Origin: Pseudomonas sp. Irchel s3h14
Lineage (GTDB): Bacteria; Pseudomonadota; Gammaproteobacteria; Pseudomonadales; Pseudomonadaceae
Reading direction: 5' to 3'
Assembly: GCF_900187425.1 (NCBI RefSeq)
Contig: NZ_FYDJ01000004.1
Coordinates: forward strand, 186,001 to 250,000
Length of the DNA stretch: 64,000 nucleotides
The number at the start of each line of letters is the position of its first letter. Within the stretch, counting starts at the first letter, position 1. Below the pieces are notes generated by a model, which was not told the origin of the DNA, did no database searches, and saw only the letters and a list, made by a program, of their open reading frames with translations. This document shows positions 34,083 through 46,212 of the stretch, piece by piece. Position numbers and translations under genes: made by a program.

Positions 34083-34583
34083 ATGGCTCAAGTCACTCTT
34101 AAAGGCTCCCCGGTTCAAGTCAACGGCCAACTGCCACAAGCCGGTTCCAAGGCGCCAGCCTTTTCCCTGGTTGCCGGCAATCTGTCCGACGTGACCCTGG
34201 CGAGCTTCGCCGGCAAGCGCAAAGTGCTGAACATCTTCCCAAGCGTTGACACCCCGACCTGCGCGACTTCGGTTCGCAAGTTCAACGCCCAGGCCAGTGA
34301 TGTCGCCAACACTGTCGTGCTGTGCATCTCCGCTGACCTGCCGTTCGCTCAAGCGCGCTTCTGCGGCGCCGAAGGCCTGGAAAACGTACAAAACCTGTCG
34401 ACCCTGCGCGGTGCCGAGTTCATCGAGAACTACGGCGTTGCCATCGCTGACGGCCCGCTCAAAGGCCTGACGGCCCGTGCCGTCGTGGTTCTGGACGAAA
34501 ACGACAACGTTCTGCACAGCGAACTGGTCAAGGAAATCGCTGAAGAACCGAACTACGAAGCGGCACTTGCTGTTCTGAAGTAA
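34083..34583 (+). CDS. tpx: thiol peroxidase Tpx
   Basis: 166 residues, exact size for Tpx. The 2-Cys atypical peroxiredoxin signature is complete: peroxidatic Cys60 in DTPTCATS and resolving Cys94 in the FAQARFCG segment, plus Arg133-type SLRG..FIENYGV region. It reduces alkyl hydroperoxides and H2O2 using thioredoxin, in the cytoplasm or periplasm. AAGGA lies before the ATG. Followed by a terminator. Confidence 0.97.
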   Translation: MAQVTLKGSPVQVNGQLPQAGSKAPAFSLVAGNLSDVTLASFAGKRKVLNIFPSVDTPTCATSVRKFNAQASDVANTVVLCISADLPFAQARFCGAEGLENVQNLSTLRGAEFIENYGVAIADGPLKGLTARAVVVLDENDNVLHSELVKEIAEEPNYEAALAVLK

Positions 34584-34602
34584 GCGCGCTTTTACAATTG
34601 TT

Positions 34603-34630
34603 AACGGCCTGGCCCTGTCCAGGCCGTTTT
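34603..34630 (+). terminator. intrinsic terminator of tpx
   Basis: 10-bp stem AACGGCCTGG / CCAGGCCGTT with a 6-nt loop, running straight into TTTTCATTTG, 19 bp after the tpx stop. Confidence 0.85.
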
Positions 34631-34761
34631 CATTTGTGCTTCAGTGTCTTAGATAAATCTCCTGTTACGTAAGCCGAAGGTAAATTGCCGGTAAAGCCGC
34701 TTTGCTTAATGCCCGCCAGTGCTTATCGTTCAGCCTCCTGTAGAAGAAGCCCACGCGCCCA

Positions 34762-36078
34762 ATGGTTGATCATTCCATGCAATCCTCCGTTTCCCGTAGT
34801 CCCCGTCGCTGGCTGTTTGGCCTGCTTGTCCTGTTGGTCATCGCTGGCCTGTGCTGGAAATTCTGGCCCGCCGGCACTGCCCAAAAAGAGGGCGCAGGGC
34901 AAAAAGCCGTTGCTGGGCATACCGGCAGGTCGGGGGGGATGCGTCCCGGTTTCGGCGGCGCAACCGGGCCGGTTCCGGTGCGTGTCGCGCCAGCGGTCAA
35001 GGGTGACTTCCCGCTGTACTACAAGGCGCTGGGCACCGTGACGGCGCTGAACACCATTAATGTGCGCAGCCGCGTCGGCGGTGAGCTGATGAAGATCTCC
35101 TTCGAGGAAGGGCAGATGGTCAAGGCGGGCGATCTGCTGGCTGAAATCGACCCGCGTCCGTACCAGAACGCCTTGCTTCAGGCCGAAGGCACGTTGTTGC
35201 AGAACCAGGCACAACTGAAAAACGCCCAGGTCGATGTGGAACGCTATCGCGGCCTGTATCGCGAAGACAGTATCGCCAAGCAGACCCTGGACACCGCCGA
35301 AGCACTGGTGGGCCAGTATCAAGGCACGGTCAAAACCAATCAGGCGGCAGTCAACGACGCCAAGCTCAACCTGGAATTCACCAAGATCCGCGCCCCGATT
35401 GCCGGACGTGTGGGCTTGCGTCAGCTGGATGTCGGCAACCTGGTGGCAGCCAACGACACCACCGCGCTGGTGATCATCACCCAGACCCAACCGATCAGTG
35501 TGGCCTTCACCTTGCCGGAAAACAGCCTGGACACCGTGCTGGCCCGTTATCGCACCGGCGCCAAACTGCCCGCTGAAGCCTGGGACCGTGGCGACACCAA
35601 GTTGCAGGCCACCGGCGTCTTGCAGAGCCTGGACAACCAGATCGACGTCACCACCGGGACCCTGAAATTCAAGGCTCGTTATGAGAACCGCGATCAGGCG
35701 CTGTTCCCGAATCAGTTCGTCAACGTCCACCTGCTGGCCGACACTCTCAAAGACGTGGTGCTCGCACCTTCGGCAGCGATTCAGTTCGGCACCAACGGCA
35801 CGTTTGTCTACGCCCTGGACGGCGACAAGAAAGTCGCGATTCGTCAGTTGAAAGTCGGCGCCAGTGACGGTGAAAACACCGTGATTACTGAAGGCCTGGC
35901 CCCTGGGGATCGCGTGGTCCTTGAAGGCACCGACCGCTTGAAGGAAGGCAGCGAAGTGGAAGTGGTCAACGACACCAAGGATGTACCGACCACCCCGACC
36001 GGGCACCTGCAAGGAAAATCGGCCGTCACGGCGCCTGACGCGACAACCACCGACAAGGCGAAAAAGGGCGGCGCATGA
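34762..36078 (+). CDS. mdtA: RND efflux periplasmic adaptor, MdtA/MuxA family
   Basis: 438 residues; a start 5 codons later (ATG 34777) is equally possible, since neither has a strong ribosome site. One N-terminal membrane anchor (about 19-36), then the adaptor modules: barrel-sandwich half ([35 protein letters not shown] in part), the alpha-hairpin (about 110-190), second lipoyl half ([21 protein letters not shown]) and the beta-barrel. It connects the two RND pumps to the outer-membrane channel. Its stop overlaps the next gene start (ATGA). In P. aeruginosa the orthologous operon is muxABC-opmB. Confidence 0.93.
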   Translation: MVDHSMQSSVSRSPRRWLFGLLVLLVIAGLCWKFWPAGTAQKEGAGQKAVAGHTGRSGGMRPGFGGATGPVPVRVAPAVKGDFPLYYKALGTVTALNTINVRSRVGGELMKISFEEGQMVKAGDLLAEIDPRPYQNALLQAEGTLLQNQAQLKNAQVDVERYRGLYREDSIAKQTLDTAEALVGQYQGTVKTNQAAVNDAKLNLEFTKIRAPIAGRVGLRQLDVGNLVAANDTTALVIITQTQPISVAFTLPENSLDTVLARYRTGAKLPAEAWDRGDTKLQATGVLQSLDNQIDVTTGTLKFKARYENRDQALFPNQFVNVHLLADTLKDVVLAPSAAIQFGTNGTFVYALDGDKKVAIRQLKVGASDGENTVITEGLAPGDRVVLEGTDRLKEGSEVEVVNDTKDVPTTPTGHLQGKSAVTAPDATTTDKAKKGGA

Positions 36079-39000
36079 ACATCTCGCGACTGTTCATCCT
36101 TCGTCCGGTAGCCACCACCCTGAGTATGCTGGCCATCATCCTGGCCGGCGTGATCGCCTATCGGCTGCTGCCGGTATCGGCATTGCCTCAGGTCGATTAC
36201 CCGACCATCCGCGTCATGACGCTGTACCCCGGCGCGAGCCCGGATGTCATGACCAGCGCCGTGACCGCGCCCCTTGAGCGTCAATTCGGGCAGATGCCCG
36301 GCCTGACCCAGATGGCGTCGACCAGTTCCGGCGGCGCTTCAGTGCTGACCCTGCGTTTCAGCCTCGACATCAACATGGACGTCGCCGAGCAGCAGGTGCA
36401 GGCGGCGATCAACGCCGCGACCAATTTGCTGCCCAAGGACCTACCGGCGCCGCCGGTGTACAACAAGGTCAACCCGGCGGACACCCCGGTGCTGACCCTG
36501 GCCATCACCTCCAAGACCATGCTGCTACCCAAGCTCAACGATTTGGTCGACACGCGCATGGCGCAGAAAATTGCCCAGATCAGCGGCGTCGGCATGGTCA
36601 GCATTGCCGGCGGCCAGCGTCAGGCCGTGCGGATCAAGGTCAACCCCGAGGCGCTGGCGGCCAATGGCTTGAACCTGTCGGACGTACGCACTTTGATCGG
36701 CGCGTCCAACGTCAACCAGCCCAAGGGCAACTTCGACGGCCCGACCCGGGTGTCGATGCTCGATGCAAACGATCAACTGACCTCGCCCAAGGATTACGCC
36801 AACCTGATTCTCGCCTACGCCAACGGCGCGCCGTTGCGGCTCAAGGACGTGGCAGAGATCGTCGATGGCGCGGAAAACGAACGTCTGGCGGCGTGGGCCA
36901 ACGAAAGTCAGGCGGTGTTGCTGAACATCCAGCGTCAGCCCGGTGCCAACGTCATCGAAGTGGTTGACCGGATCAAAGCCCTGCTGCCAAGCATCACCGA
37001 CAACCTGCCGGCCGGTCTCGAAGTCACTGTGCTGACCGACCGCACCCAGACTATTCGCGCCTCGGTCACCGACGTGCAGCATGAGTTGTTGATCGCCATT
37101 GCGCTGGTCGTGATGGTGACCTTCCTGTTCCTGCGTCGGGCCAGCGCCACGATCATTCCGTCGGTCGCGGTCCCACTGTCGCTGATCGGCACCTTCGGCG
37201 TGATGTACCTCGCGGGTTTCTCGGTCAACAACCTGACCCTGATGGCACTGACCATCGCCACCGGTTTCGTGGTGGACGATGCGATCGTCATGCTGGAGAA
37301 CATTTCCCGATTTATCGAAGAGGGCGATAGCCCCCTGAATGCGGCGCTCAAGGGCGCCAAGCAGATTGGCTTCACGCTGATCTCTCTGACCCTGTCGCTG
37401 ATCGCCGTACTGATTCCGCTGCTGTTCATGGCCGACGTGGTAGGGCGGTTGTTCCGCGAATTTGCCATCACCCTGGCGGTGGCGATCCTGATCTCCCTTG
37501 TCGTCTCTCTGACCCTGACGCCGATGATGTGCGCACGGTTGCTCAAGCGTGAGCCCAAGGAAAAAGATCAAGGCCGTTTTTACCGAACCAGCGGCGCCGC
37601 AATTGATTGGATGATCGCGGCTTACGGGCGCAAGTTAAAGTGGGTTCTCAAGCATCAACCGCTGACCCTGATGGTGGCCATCGGCACGCTGGCGTTGACC
37701 GTGTTCCTTTACATGGTGGTGCCCAAGGGCTTCTTCCCGGTGCAGGACACCGGGGTGATCCAGGGTATTTCCGAAGCGCCGCAGTCGATTTCCTTTGCGG
37801 CCATGAGCGAGCGGCAGCAGGAGCTGGCCAAAGTGATCCTGGCGGATCCGGCGGTGGAGAGCCTGTCGTCCTACATCGGCGTTGACGGTGACAACTCGAC
37901 GCTGAACAGCGGTCGTCTGCTGATCAACCTCAAATCCCACAGTAATCGCGACCTCAGCGCCACCGAGGTGATCGCACGCCTGCAACCGGAACTGGACAAG
38001 CTCATCGGTATTCGCCTGTTCATGCAACCGGTGCAGGACCTGACCATCGAAGACCGCGTCAGCCGGACTCAATACCAGTTCAGCATGTCGTCGCCGGATT
38101 CCGAGCTGCTGAGTCTGTGGAGCAGTCGCCTGGTGGAAGCCTTGGCCCAACGGCCGGAGCTGACCGACGTCGCCAGCGATTTGCAGGACAAAGGCCTGCA
38201 GGTCTATCTGGTGATTGACCGCGATGCGGCGTCGCGGGTCGGTGTGTCGGTGTCGAACATCACCGATGCGCTGTACGACGCCTTCGGTCAGCGGCAGATT
38301 TCCACCATCTACACCCAGGCCAGCCAATACCGCGTGGTGCTGCAATCGCAGTCCGGCGAGAAGATCGGCCCGGAGGCGCTGAACCAGATTCACGTGAAAA
38401 CCACCGACGGCGGGCAAGTGCGCCTGTCCAGTCTGGCGCACATCGAGGAGCGTCAGGCACAACTGGCGATCACCCACATCGGTCAGTTCCCGGCAGTGAT
38501 GATGTCCTTCAACCTCGCACCCGGCGTGGCGCTGGGGCATGCGGTGGAAATCATCGACCAGGTGCAGAAAGACATCGGCATGCCGATTGGCGTGCAGACC
38601 CAGTTCCAGGGCGCGGCCGAGGCTTTCCAGGCCTCGCTATCGAGTACCTTGCTGCTGATTCTCGCGGCAGTGGTGACCATGTACATCGTGCTCGGTGTGC
38701 TTTACGAGAGCTACATCCACCCGATCACCATTCTCTCGACCTTGCCCTCGGCGGCGGTCGGCGCCTTGCTGGCGTTGCTGTTGAGTGGCAATGACCTGGG
38801 CATGATCGCGATCATCGGCATCATTTTGTTGATCGGTATCGTGAAAAAGAACGCGATCATGATGATCGACTTTGCCCTCGACGCTGAACGCAATCAGGGC
38901 ATGGACCCGGAAACGGCGATCTATCAGGCGGCGTTGCTGCGTTTCCGGCCTATTCTGATGACCACACTGGCGGCGTTGTTCGGCGCGGTGCCGCTGATGC

Positions 39001-39179
39001 TGGCGACCGGTTCCGGCGCGGAACTGCGTCAACCGTTGGGTCTGGTGATGGTGGGTGGCTTGTTGGTGAGTCAGGTGCTGACGCTGTTTACCACGCCGGT
39101 CATCTACTTGTATTTCGACCGCCTCGGTCGGCGCTGGGGTCGCAAGCCTGAAGCCGTGGAAGCGGTAGAACAGCCATGA
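36075..39179 (+). CDS. mdtB: RND multidrug efflux transporter, MdtB/MuxB family
   Basis: 1034 residues, full length for an RND pump with 12 membrane helices and two large periplasmic loops. The TM4 proton-relay aspartates are in [18 protein letters not shown]; the C-terminal [15 protein letters not shown] stretch is typical for the MdtB/C branch. MdtB and MdtC form a heterotrimer (two B, one C in E. coli). Both ends overlap the neighbours by 4 bp, so the operon is translationally coupled. Substrates in pseudomonads include novobiocin and aztreonam-type compounds for MuxABC, by analogy. Confidence 0.95.
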   Translation: MNISRLFILRPVATTLSMLAIILAGVIAYRLLPVSALPQVDYPTIRVMTLYPGASPDVMTSAVTAPLERQFGQMPGLTQMASTSSGGASVLTLRFSLDINMDVAEQQVQAAINAATNLLPKDLPAPPVYNKVNPADTPVLTLAITSKTMLLPKLNDLVDTRMAQKIAQISGVGMVSIAGGQRQAVRIKVNPEALAANGLNLSDVRTLIGASNVNQPKGNFDGPTRVSMLDANDQLTSPKDYANLILAYANGAPLRLKDVAEIVDGAENERLAAWANESQAVLLNIQRQPGANVIEVVDRIKALLPSITDNLPAGLEVTVLTDRTQTIRASVTDVQHELLIAIALVVMVTFLFLRRASATIIPSVAVPLSLIGTFGVMYLAGFSVNNLTLMALTIATGFVVDDAIVMLENISRFIEEGDSPLNAALKGAKQIGFTLISLTLSLIAVLIPLLFMADVVGRLFREFAITLAVAILISLVVSLTLTPMMCARLLKREPKEKDQGRFYRTSGAAIDWMIAAYGRKLKWVLKHQPLTLMVAIGTLALTVFLYMVVPKGFFPVQDTGVIQGISEAPQSISFAAMSERQQELAKVILADPAVESLSSYIGVDGDNSTLNSGRLLINLKSHSNRDLSATEVIARLQPELDKLIGIRLFMQPVQDLTIEDRVSRTQYQFSMSSPDSELLSLWSSRLVEALAQRPELTDVASDLQDKGLQVYLVIDRDAASRVGVSVSNITDALYDAFGQRQISTIYTQASQYRVVLQSQSGEKIGPEALNQIHVKTTDGGQVRLSSLAHIEERQAQLAITHIGQFPAVMMSFNLAPGVALGHAVEIIDQVQKDIGMPIGVQTQFQGAAEAFQASLSSTLLLILAAVVTMYIVLGVLYESYIHPITILSTLPSAAVGALLALLLSGNDLGMIAIIGIILLIGIVKKNAIMMIDFALDAERNQGMDPETAIYQAALLRFRPILMTTLAALFGAVPLMLATGSGAELRQPLGLVMVGGLLVSQVLTLFTTPVIYLYFDRLGRRWGRKPEAVEAVEQP

Positions 39180-42100
39180 ACCTGTCCGGACCTTTCATCA
39201 AGCGCCCGGTCGCGACGATGTTGCTGAGCCTGGCGATCCTGCTGCTGGGCGGCGTGAGCTTCGGCCTGTTGCCGGTGGCGCCGTTGCCGCAGATGGATTT
39301 TCCGGTGATCGTGGTTCAGGCGAGTCTGCCCGGTGCAAGCCCTGAGGTCATGGCCTCGACCGTGGCCACGCCGCTGGAGCGCTCCTTCGGCGCCATCGCC
39401 GGGGTCAACACCATGAGCAGCCGCTCCAGCCAGGGCTCGACCCGGGTGATTTTGCAGTTCGACCTCGACCGCGACATCAACGGCGCGGCGCGGGAAGTGC
39501 AGGCGGCGATCAACGCTTCGCGCAATTTGCTGCCGAGCGGGATGCGCAGCATGCCGACCTACAAGAAGGTCAACCCGTCCCAGGCGCCGGTCATGGTGCT
39601 GTCGCTGACCTCCGACGTACTGGAAAAAGGCCAGCTCTACGATTTGGCCTCGACGATTCTGTCCCAGAGCGTGTCTCAGGTGCAGGGTGTCGGCGAAGTG
39701 CAGATCGGCGGCAGTTCCTTGCCGGCGGTGCGCATCGAGCTCGAACCGCAGGCGCTCAACCAATACGGCGTGGCGCTGGACGATGTGCGCAACACCATCG
39801 CCAACGCCAACGTGCGCCGCCCCAAGGGCTCCGTCGAAGACGGCCAGCGGCTGTGGCAGGTTCAGGCCAACGATCAACTGGAAAAAGCCAAGGATTACGA
39901 GTCGCTGATCATTCACTACGCGGACGGCGCGGCCCTGCGCCTGAAGGACGTGGCCAAGGTCAGCGACGGCGTCGAAGACCGCTACAACAGCGGTTTCTTC
40001 AACAACGACGCGGCGGTACTGCTGGTGATCAACCGCCAGGCCGGCGCCAACATCATCGAGACGGTCAACGAAATCAAGGCTCAACTGCCGGCGTTGCAGG
40101 CCGTGTTGCCGGCCAGCGTCAAACTGAACGTGGCGATGGACCGGTCGCCGGTGATCAAGGCGACCCTGCACGAAGCGGAAATGACCCTGCTGATTGCCGT
40201 GGCGCTGGTGATTCTGGTGGTGTTCCTGTTCCTCGGTAACTTCCGCGCCTCGTTGATTCCTACCCTTGCGGTGCCTGTGTCGCTGGTCGGCACCTTTGCG
40301 GTGATGTACCTCTACGGATTCTCCCTGAACAACCTGTCGCTGATGGCGCTGATTCTGGCCACCGGGCTGGTGGTGGACGATGCCATTGTGGTGCTGGAGA
40401 ACATTTCCCGGCACATCGACAAAGGCGTGCCGCCGATGAAGGCCGCGTACCTGGGGGCGCAGGAAGTCGGCTTCACCTTGCTGTCGATGAACGTCTCGCT
40501 GGTGGCGGTGTTCCTGTCGATCCTGTTCATGGGCGGGATTGTCGAAAGCCTGTTTCGCGAGTTTTCCATCACGTTGGCGGCGTCCATTGTGGTGTCGCTG
40601 TTGGTCTCGCTGACGCTGACACCGATGCTCTGCGCCCGCTGGCTCAAGCCGCATACGCCGGGTGAGGAAAACCGTTTGCAACGCTGGAGTCAGCGCGCCA
40701 ACGAGTGGATGGTCGGCAAATACGCCACAAGCCTCGACTGGGTGCTGCGTCATCGCCGGTTGACCTTGCTTAGTCTGATAGTGACAGTCGGCGTTAACAT
40801 TGCGTTGTATGTCGTTGTACCTAAAACATTTATGCCTCAGCAGGACACTGGTCAGCTGATCGGTTTCGTGCGCGGCGACGATGGGTTGTCGTTCAGCGTG
40901 ATGCAGCCAAAAATGGAAACCTTCCGCCGCGCCGTGCTCAAGGATGACGCGGTGCAAAGCGTCGCCGGCTTCATCGGCGGCACCAACGGCACCAACAACG
41001 CCTTCATGCTGGTGCGGCTGAAACCGATCAAGGAACGCAACATTTCTGCGCAAAAGGTCATCGAACGCCTGCGCAAGGAAATGCCCAAGGTTGCCGGTGC
41101 GCAGCTGATGCTGATGGCCGATCAGGACCTGCAGTTTGGTGGCGGTCGTGAACAGTCCACGTCGCAGTATTCCTACATCCTGCAAAGCGCCGACCTTGGC
41201 GAGTTGCGCGAGTGGTATCCGAAAGTCGTGACTGCGCTCAAGGCTTTGCCGGAATTGACGGCGATTGACGCCCGTGAAGGGCGCGGCGCCCAACAGGTGA
41301 CCCTGATCGTCGACCGTGATCAGGCCAAACGCCTGGGCGTCGACATGGACATGGTCACCGCGGTGCTGAACAACGCCTACAGCCAGCGGCAGATTTCGAC
41401 GATTTACGACAGCCTTAACCAGTATCAAGTGGTGATGGAGGTCAATCCGAAATATGCCCAGGACCCGATCACCCTCAAACAGGTTCAGGTGATCACCGCC
41501 GACGGCGCGCGGATTCCGCTCTCGACCATCGCTCATTACGAAAACAGCCTGGAAGACGACCGCGTCAGCCACGAAGGCCAGTTCGCCTCCGAGAGCATTT
41601 CCTTCGACATGGCCGAAGGCGTGACGGTGGAGCAGGGCTCGGCGGCCATCGAGCGGGCCATCGCCAAATTGGGTATGCCGGAAGACGTGATCGTGAAAAT
41701 GGCCGGCACTGCCGACGCTTTCGCCGCGACCCAGAAGAGCCAACCGTGGATGATTCTTGGGGCACTGGTGGCCGTGTATCTGGTGCTCGGTGTGCTGTAT
41801 GAAAGCTACATCCATCCGCTGACCATTCTCTCGACCTTGCCATCGGCCGGGGTCGGCGCGTTGCTGTCGATCTATGCGCTGGGCGGTGAGTTCAGCCTGA
41901 TCTCGTTGCTCGGGTTGTTCCTGCTGATCGGCGTGGTGAAGAAAAACGCCATTCTGATGATCGACCTGGCCTTGCAGCTGGAACGGCATCAGGGCATGGC
42001 GCCGCTGGAGTCGATTCGCAGCGCTTGCCTGCAGCGTCTGCGGCCGATTCTGATGACCACCCTGGCGGCGATCCTCGGCGCATTGCCGTTACTGCTGAGC

Positions 42101-42283
42101 CGCGCCGAAGGTGCGGAAATGCGTCAACCGTTGGGCCTGACCATTATCGGCGGATTGATCTTCAGCCAGGTGCTGACCCTTTACACCACCCCGGTGGTTT
42201 ACCTCTATCTCGACAAACTGCGCCATCGCTTCAACCACTGGCGTGGGGTGCGTACCGATGTTGCTCTGGAAACTCCGCTATGA
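39176..42283 (+). CDS. mdtC: RND multidrug efflux transporter, MdtC/MuxC family
   Basis: 1035 residues. Same 12-helix RND layout as the preceding gene, with [18 protein letters not shown] in TM4 and the [16 protein letters not shown] segment near TM10-11. Relative to MdtB, it is the second, non-identical pump protomer. Overlaps the mdtB stop and the channel gene start by 4 bp each. Confidence 0.95.
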   Translation: MNLSGPFIKRPVATMLLSLAILLLGGVSFGLLPVAPLPQMDFPVIVVQASLPGASPEVMASTVATPLERSFGAIAGVNTMSSRSSQGSTRVILQFDLDRDINGAAREVQAAINASRNLLPSGMRSMPTYKKVNPSQAPVMVLSLTSDVLEKGQLYDLASTILSQSVSQVQGVGEVQIGGSSLPAVRIELEPQALNQYGVALDDVRNTIANANVRRPKGSVEDGQRLWQVQANDQLEKAKDYESLIIHYADGAALRLKDVAKVSDGVEDRYNSGFFNNDAAVLLVINRQAGANIIETVNEIKAQLPALQAVLPASVKLNVAMDRSPVIKATLHEAEMTLLIAVALVILVVFLFLGNFRASLIPTLAVPVSLVGTFAVMYLYGFSLNNLSLMALILATGLVVDDAIVVLENISRHIDKGVPPMKAAYLGAQEVGFTLLSMNVSLVAVFLSILFMGGIVESLFREFSITLAASIVVSLLVSLTLTPMLCARWLKPHTPGEENRLQRWSQRANEWMVGKYATSLDWVLRHRRLTLLSLIVTVGVNIALYVVVPKTFMPQQDTGQLIGFVRGDDGLSFSVMQPKMETFRRAVLKDDAVQSVAGFIGGTNGTNNAFMLVRLKPIKERNISAQKVIERLRKEMPKVAGAQLMLMADQDLQFGGGREQSTSQYSYILQSADLGELREWYPKVVTALKALPELTAIDAREGRGAQQVTLIVDRDQAKRLGVDMDMVTAVLNNAYSQRQISTIYDSLNQYQVVMEVNPKYAQDPITLKQVQVITADGARIPLSTIAHYENSLEDDRVSHEGQFASESISFDMAEGVTVEQGSAAIERAIAKLGMPEDVIVKMAGTADAFAATQKSQPWMILGALVAVYLVLGVLYESYIHPLTILSTLPSAGVGALLSIYALGGEFSLISLLGLFLLIGVVKKNAILMIDLALQLERHQGMAPLESIRSACLQRLRPILMTTLAAILGALPLLLSRAEGAEMRQPLGLTIIGGLIFSQVLTLYTTPVVYLYLDKLRHRFNHWRGVRTDVALETPL

Positions 42284-43761
42284 CTGACCGTTCGCTTATC
42301 ACTCTGGCTGCACCGCTGGTAACGGCCCGAGGCTCGCGTTTGTTGAGCCTGGCGCTGTGCGTGGCGATGCTCAGCGCCTGCGCCATCGGCCCGGATTACC
42401 AGCGCCCGCAAGCGGCTGCGCCGGCGCAATACAAGGAAGCGGCAGGCTGGCGTCAGGCCAATCCCAGCGATTCCCTGGCCCGTGGCGCCTGGTGGGAGTT
42501 GTATGGCGATCAGCAACTCAATGGCCTGATCGAAAAACTCAACAGTGCCAACCAGACCGTCGCGCAGTCCGAAGCCCAGTACCGTCAGGCCCAGGCCTTG
42601 GTGCGCAGTGCCCGTGGCGCGTTTTTCCCCACTGTGGACCTGACCGTCGGGAAAAACCGCTCCAGCCAGGGCACCGGCAGCAGCAGTTCGAGCCTGACCA
42701 GTTCTTCCAGCGGGATTCGCGACACTTACACCGCACAGGCCGGGGTCAGTTGGGAGGCCGATGTTTGGGGCAAGCTGCGCCGAGGACTGGAAGCCGACAC
42801 CGCCAACGCCGAGGCGAGTTATGCCGATCTGGCGGCGATGCGCTTGAGCCAGCAGTCGGAACTGGTGCAGAACTATCTGCAATTGCGGGTGATCGACGAG
42901 CAGAAACGCCTGTTGGAGGCGACGGTCGAGGCCTATCAGCGCTCGCTGACAATGACCGAAAACCAGTACCGCGCCGGCGTCTCCGGCAAGGATGCGGTGG
43001 CACAGGCTCAGACTCAGCTCAAAAGCACCGAGGCTGACATGGTTGATCTGATCTGGCAGCGCGCCCAGTTCGAGAACGCCATTGCCGTACTGATCGGGCT
43101 ACCGCCGGCCGAGTTCAGCCTGGCTGAAAGCAAAGACATTCCTGCGTTGCCCGAGATACCGCTGAGCCTGCCTTCGCAATTGCTCGAGCGCCGCCCGGAC
43201 ATCGCTTCCGCCGAACGTTCGGTGATGGCCGCCAATGCCAACATCGGCGTGGCCAAGGCGGCCTATTATCCGGATTTCACCCTGAGTCTGAACGGTGGTT
43301 ACAGCAGCAGCACTTCTTCCAACTGGATCAGCGTGCCGAACCGCTTCTGGTCGGTCGGACCGCAATTGGCCATGACGTTGTTCGACGGCGGCCAGCGCTC
43401 CGCGGAAGTTGACCGCAGCGAAGCGGCCTACGACGAGACCGTGGCCAAGTATCGCCAGACCGTGCTCGATGGCTTCCGTGAAGTGGAAAACTATCTGGTG
43501 CAGCTCAAGGTCCTGGAAGACGAAGCGGGCGTGCGCCAGGAAGCACTGGACGCGGCGCGAGAGTCCTTGCGCCTGACCCAGAACCAGTACAAGGCCGGTG
43601 TGATCGCTTATCTGGGCGTGGTGGTCGTTCAGGCCACAGCGTTGAACAACGAACGCAGCGTGCTGAGCCTGTTGCAGAGCCGATTGATTGCCAGCGTGCA
43701 GTTGATCGCGGCGCTGGGCGGTGGCTGGGATGGGGCGTTACAAGTGACCGAAAAAGAGTAG
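42280..43761 (+). CDS. opmB: outer-membrane efflux lipoprotein (NodT/OpmB type)
   Basis: 493 residues from ATG 42280, overlapping the mdtC stop (ATGA). A lipoprotein signal (lipobox LSAC, Cys about 31, followed by AIGPDYQRP) is the usual NodT-family start; a longer frame upstream overlaps mdtC. Two duplicated TolC-like halves with the DTYTAQAGVSWEADVWGKLRR and WSVGPQLAMTLFDGGQR signatures. Forms the trimeric outer-membrane duct for the MdtABC pump. Confidence 0.94.
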   Translation: MTDRSLITLAAPLVTARGSRLLSLALCVAMLSACAIGPDYQRPQAAAPAQYKEAAGWRQANPSDSLARGAWWELYGDQQLNGLIEKLNSANQTVAQSEAQYRQAQALVRSARGAFFPTVDLTVGKNRSSQGTGSSSSSLTSSSSGIRDTYTAQAGVSWEADVWGKLRRGLEADTANAEASYADLAAMRLSQQSELVQNYLQLRVIDEQKRLLEATVEAYQRSLTMTENQYRAGVSGKDAVAQAQTQLKSTEADMVDLIWQRAQFENAIAVLIGLPPAEFSLAESKDIPALPEIPLSLPSQLLERRPDIASAERSVMAANANIGVAKAAYYPDFTLSLNGGYSSSTSSNWISVPNRFWSVGPQLAMTLFDGGQRSAEVDRSEAAYDETVAKYRQTVLDGFREVENYLVQLKVLEDEAGVRQEALDAARESLRLTQNQYKAGVIAYLGVVVVQATALNNERSVLSLLQSRLIASVQLIAALGGGWDGALQVTEKE

Positions 43762-43774
43762 GCGCAACCCAACT

Positions 43775-43887
43775 GATCGTTCCCATGCTCTGCGTGGGAA
43801 TGCAGCCCGGGACGCTCCGCGTCCCTTTCGAGAGCTGGAACGCAGAGCGTCCCTAGAGGCATTCCCACGCGGAGCATGGGAACGATC
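43775..43887. repeat. REP doublet, family A
   Basis: Outer arms GATCGTTCCCATGCTC and its complement; inside them a second inverted pair around GGGACGCTCCGCGTCCC and its mirror with GGACGC/GCGTCC. Downstream of the efflux operon; likely also ends its transcript. Confidence 0.92.
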
Positions 43888-44037
43888 AGCGGGGGATGTC
43901 AGTTAATGTGAAACCTTAAAACAAGCGTTTCATCGGCTTGATGGCCCTTTGCTTATTTTGTCAGTGCGTTCTTTTGCGCAATCAGTACAATCGCCCGATT
44001 TGCCCCCCGAGAACGGAGGGCTGTCGCGAGTAGTCTC

Positions 44038-46119
44038 ATGCTTATCGGTAGCTATTCCCCCACGCTGGTTGTCATCTCGCTTTTTGTGGCGATTCTCGCC
44101 TCCTATACCGCGCTCGACCTGACTGAACGCATCGCCACGGCCAAGGGCCGGGCCGTGCATCTATGGACGGCGGGCGGCGCCTTTGCCATGGGGGTTGGCG
44201 TGTGGTCGATGCATTTCATCGGCATGCTCGCATTCAAATTGCCCATCGACCTCGGTTACGACGTCGGCATCACGTTGCTGTCACTACTGACTGGCATCCT
44301 CTCCTGCGGCTTTGCCCTGTGGCTGGTCAGCCAGCCAAAATTGCCAGCCTGGCAATTGGCGTTCGGCGCGCTGGTCATGGGTTCCGGGATCAGCGCGATG
44401 CACTACACCGGCATGGCCGCCATGCGCATGCAGCCGGGTATCGATTACGATCCGACCCTGTTCGGCGCCTCGCTGCTGATCGCCGTAGTCGCCTCGGGCG
44501 CTGCGTTATGGATCGCGTTCCGCCTGCGCCAGCACACACCTTATGTCGGCCTGATCCGTGGCGGTGCGGCGGTGATCATGGGTTTCGCGATTGTCGGCAT
44601 GCACTACACCGGCATGGCGGCGGCGCGTTTCCCGGATGGCAGTTTCTGTGGCGCGGCCGTCAGCGGCCTGAACGGCAAAGGCCTGGACAATCTGGTGCTG
44701 ATCACCACCCTGGCAGTGTTGAGCCTTGCCTTGCTGACCTCGATCCTCGATGCGCGCCTTGAGGCCCGCACCGCAGGCCTTGCTCACTCATTGACCGAGG
44801 CCAACCGCGAACTGACTCAACTGGCCCTGCATGACACCCTGACCGGCCTGCCGAATCGCGTGTTGCTGGCTGACCGCATCGATCAGGCAATGTCCATGGT
44901 GCAGGAGCAGGGCGGTTGTTTCGCGTTGATGTTCATCGATCTGGACGGTTTCAAACCGGTCAACGATGCCTTTGGGCACCATATGGGCGATCTGTTGTTG
45001 CGAGAGGTCGGCTTGCGCCTGCGTGAGGATTTGCGCAGCCATGACACCCTGGCGCGGATCGGCGGTGATGAATTCGTTTTATTGGTGCAGCTCGGCGAAC
45101 AGAATGACGCATTGAACCTGGCGGCCCGTCAGGTCGGGCTGATCGGGCGTTCGTTCCGGGTCGGCGAACATGACTTGCAGATTTCCGCCAGTGTCGGCAT
45201 CGCGATATATCCGGGCAACGGTGAAACCGCCGAGGAATTGCTGATGAACGCTGACGCGGCGATGTATCACGCCAAGGGCGCCGGGAAAAACGGCTACAGC
45301 TTCTTCGATGCCTCGATGAACAACAACGCGCGCAAACAGCTGCAGTTATTGCAGGACTTGCGTATCGCCATTGATCAGCAGCAATTCAGTCTCTATTACC
45401 AACCCAAGTTCGATGCCAACAATGGCCGGCCGGTCGGCGCCGAGGCGTTGCTGCGCTGGGTGCATCCGACCCAGGGCATGCTGCTGCCGGACAAGTTCAT
45501 CGAACTGGCGGAAAAAACCGGGCTGATCATTCCGATTGGCGAATGGGTGCTCAACGAAGCCTGCCGTCAGATGCGCGAGTGGTACGTGCTCGGGTACACC
45601 GACTGGCGCATCGCGGTGAACCTTTCAGCCTTGCAGTTCTGCAACGCGGGTCTGGTCCAGAGCGTCGCCAAAGCCTTGGCCACTCACCATTTGCCGGCCA
45701 ACAGCCTGACCCTCGAGATCACTGAAACCACCGCCATGAGCGATGCCGATGCGAGCATGACGGTGCTTCAGGAGCTGTCGACAATGGGGGTCGACCTGTC
45801 GATCGATGACTTTGGCACCGGCTATTCGAGCTTGATGTACCTCAAGCGCCTGCCGGCCAACGAACTGAAGATCGACCGGGGTTTTGTCCGCGATCTGGAG
45901 CGTGACAGCGATGACGCCGCCATCGTTTCTGCCATCGTCGCCCTCGGCCAGGCACTGGGGTTGCGGATTGTCGCCGAAGGGGTGGAGACCGACTCACAGC
46001 AAGACTTCCTGACGCAACTCGGTTGTGATTCGCTGCAGGGCTATCTGCTCGGGCACCCGCTGCCGGCCGAACGCTTCATGGTGGATATTCTGCGTGCAGA
46101 GCAATTGGCGGTGAGTTGA
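44038..46119 (+). CDS. MHYT-GGDEF-EAL cyclic-di-GMP membrane protein (MucR-like)
   Basis: 693 residues. The N-terminal ~240 residues hold seven membrane helices with three MHYT-type repeats (SMHFIGML, AMHYTGMA, GMHYTGMA), a proposed sensor of O2, CO or NO through copper. A GGDEF domain follows with an intact GGDEF motif (342-346) and then an EAL domain with E469-A-L and the DDFGTGYSSL loop. Both catalytic centres look functional, so it may make and break c-di-GMP. Same architecture and length as MucR of P. aeruginosa, which promotes alginate synthesis; orthology is probable, not proven. Confidence 0.9.
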   Translation: MLIGSYSPTLVVISLFVAILASYTALDLTERIATAKGRAVHLWTAGGAFAMGVGVWSMHFIGMLAFKLPIDLGYDVGITLLSLLTGILSCGFALWLVSQPKLPAWQLAFGALVMGSGISAMHYTGMAAMRMQPGIDYDPTLFGASLLIAVVASGAALWIAFRLRQHTPYVGLIRGGAAVIMGFAIVGMHYTGMAAARFPDGSFCGAAVSGLNGKGLDNLVLITTLAVLSLALLTSILDARLEARTAGLAHSLTEANRELTQLALHDTLTGLPNRVLLADRIDQAMSMVQEQGGCFALMFIDLDGFKPVNDAFGHHMGDLLLREVGLRLREDLRSHDTLARIGGDEFVLLVQLGEQNDALNLAARQVGLIGRSFRVGEHDLQISASVGIAIYPGNGETAEELLMNADAAMYHAKGAGKNGYSFFDASMNNNARKQLQLLQDLRIAIDQQQFSLYYQPKFDANNGRPVGAEALLRWVHPTQGMLLPDKFIELAEKTGLIIPIGEWVLNEACRQMREWYVLGYTDWRIAVNLSALQFCNAGLVQSVAKALATHHLPANSLTLEITETTAMSDADASMTVLQELSTMGVDLSIDDFGTGYSSLMYLKRLPANELKIDRGFVRDLERDSDDAAIVSAIVALGQALGLRIVAEGVETDSQQDFLTQLGCDSLQGYLLGHPLPAERFMVDILRAEQLAVS

Positions 46120-46212
46120 GAACAATGTGATTGATGTGAGCCCATGCAAAAGCCAGCGATGGCGGTTATTCTTGGCCCCGACTGCTAACGCTTGGAATGG
46201 GGGAAATTTCGC

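Noticed and set aside
34723..36012. 429-codon minus-strand frame
   Set aside because: Antisense of the mdtA adaptor gene; no start context and no domain.
39104..41989. 961-codon open frame on the minus strand
   Set aside because: It is the antisense shadow of mdtC: His/Gln/Arg-rich translation with no domain, typical of high-GC complementary frames; mdtC itself has full RND signatures.
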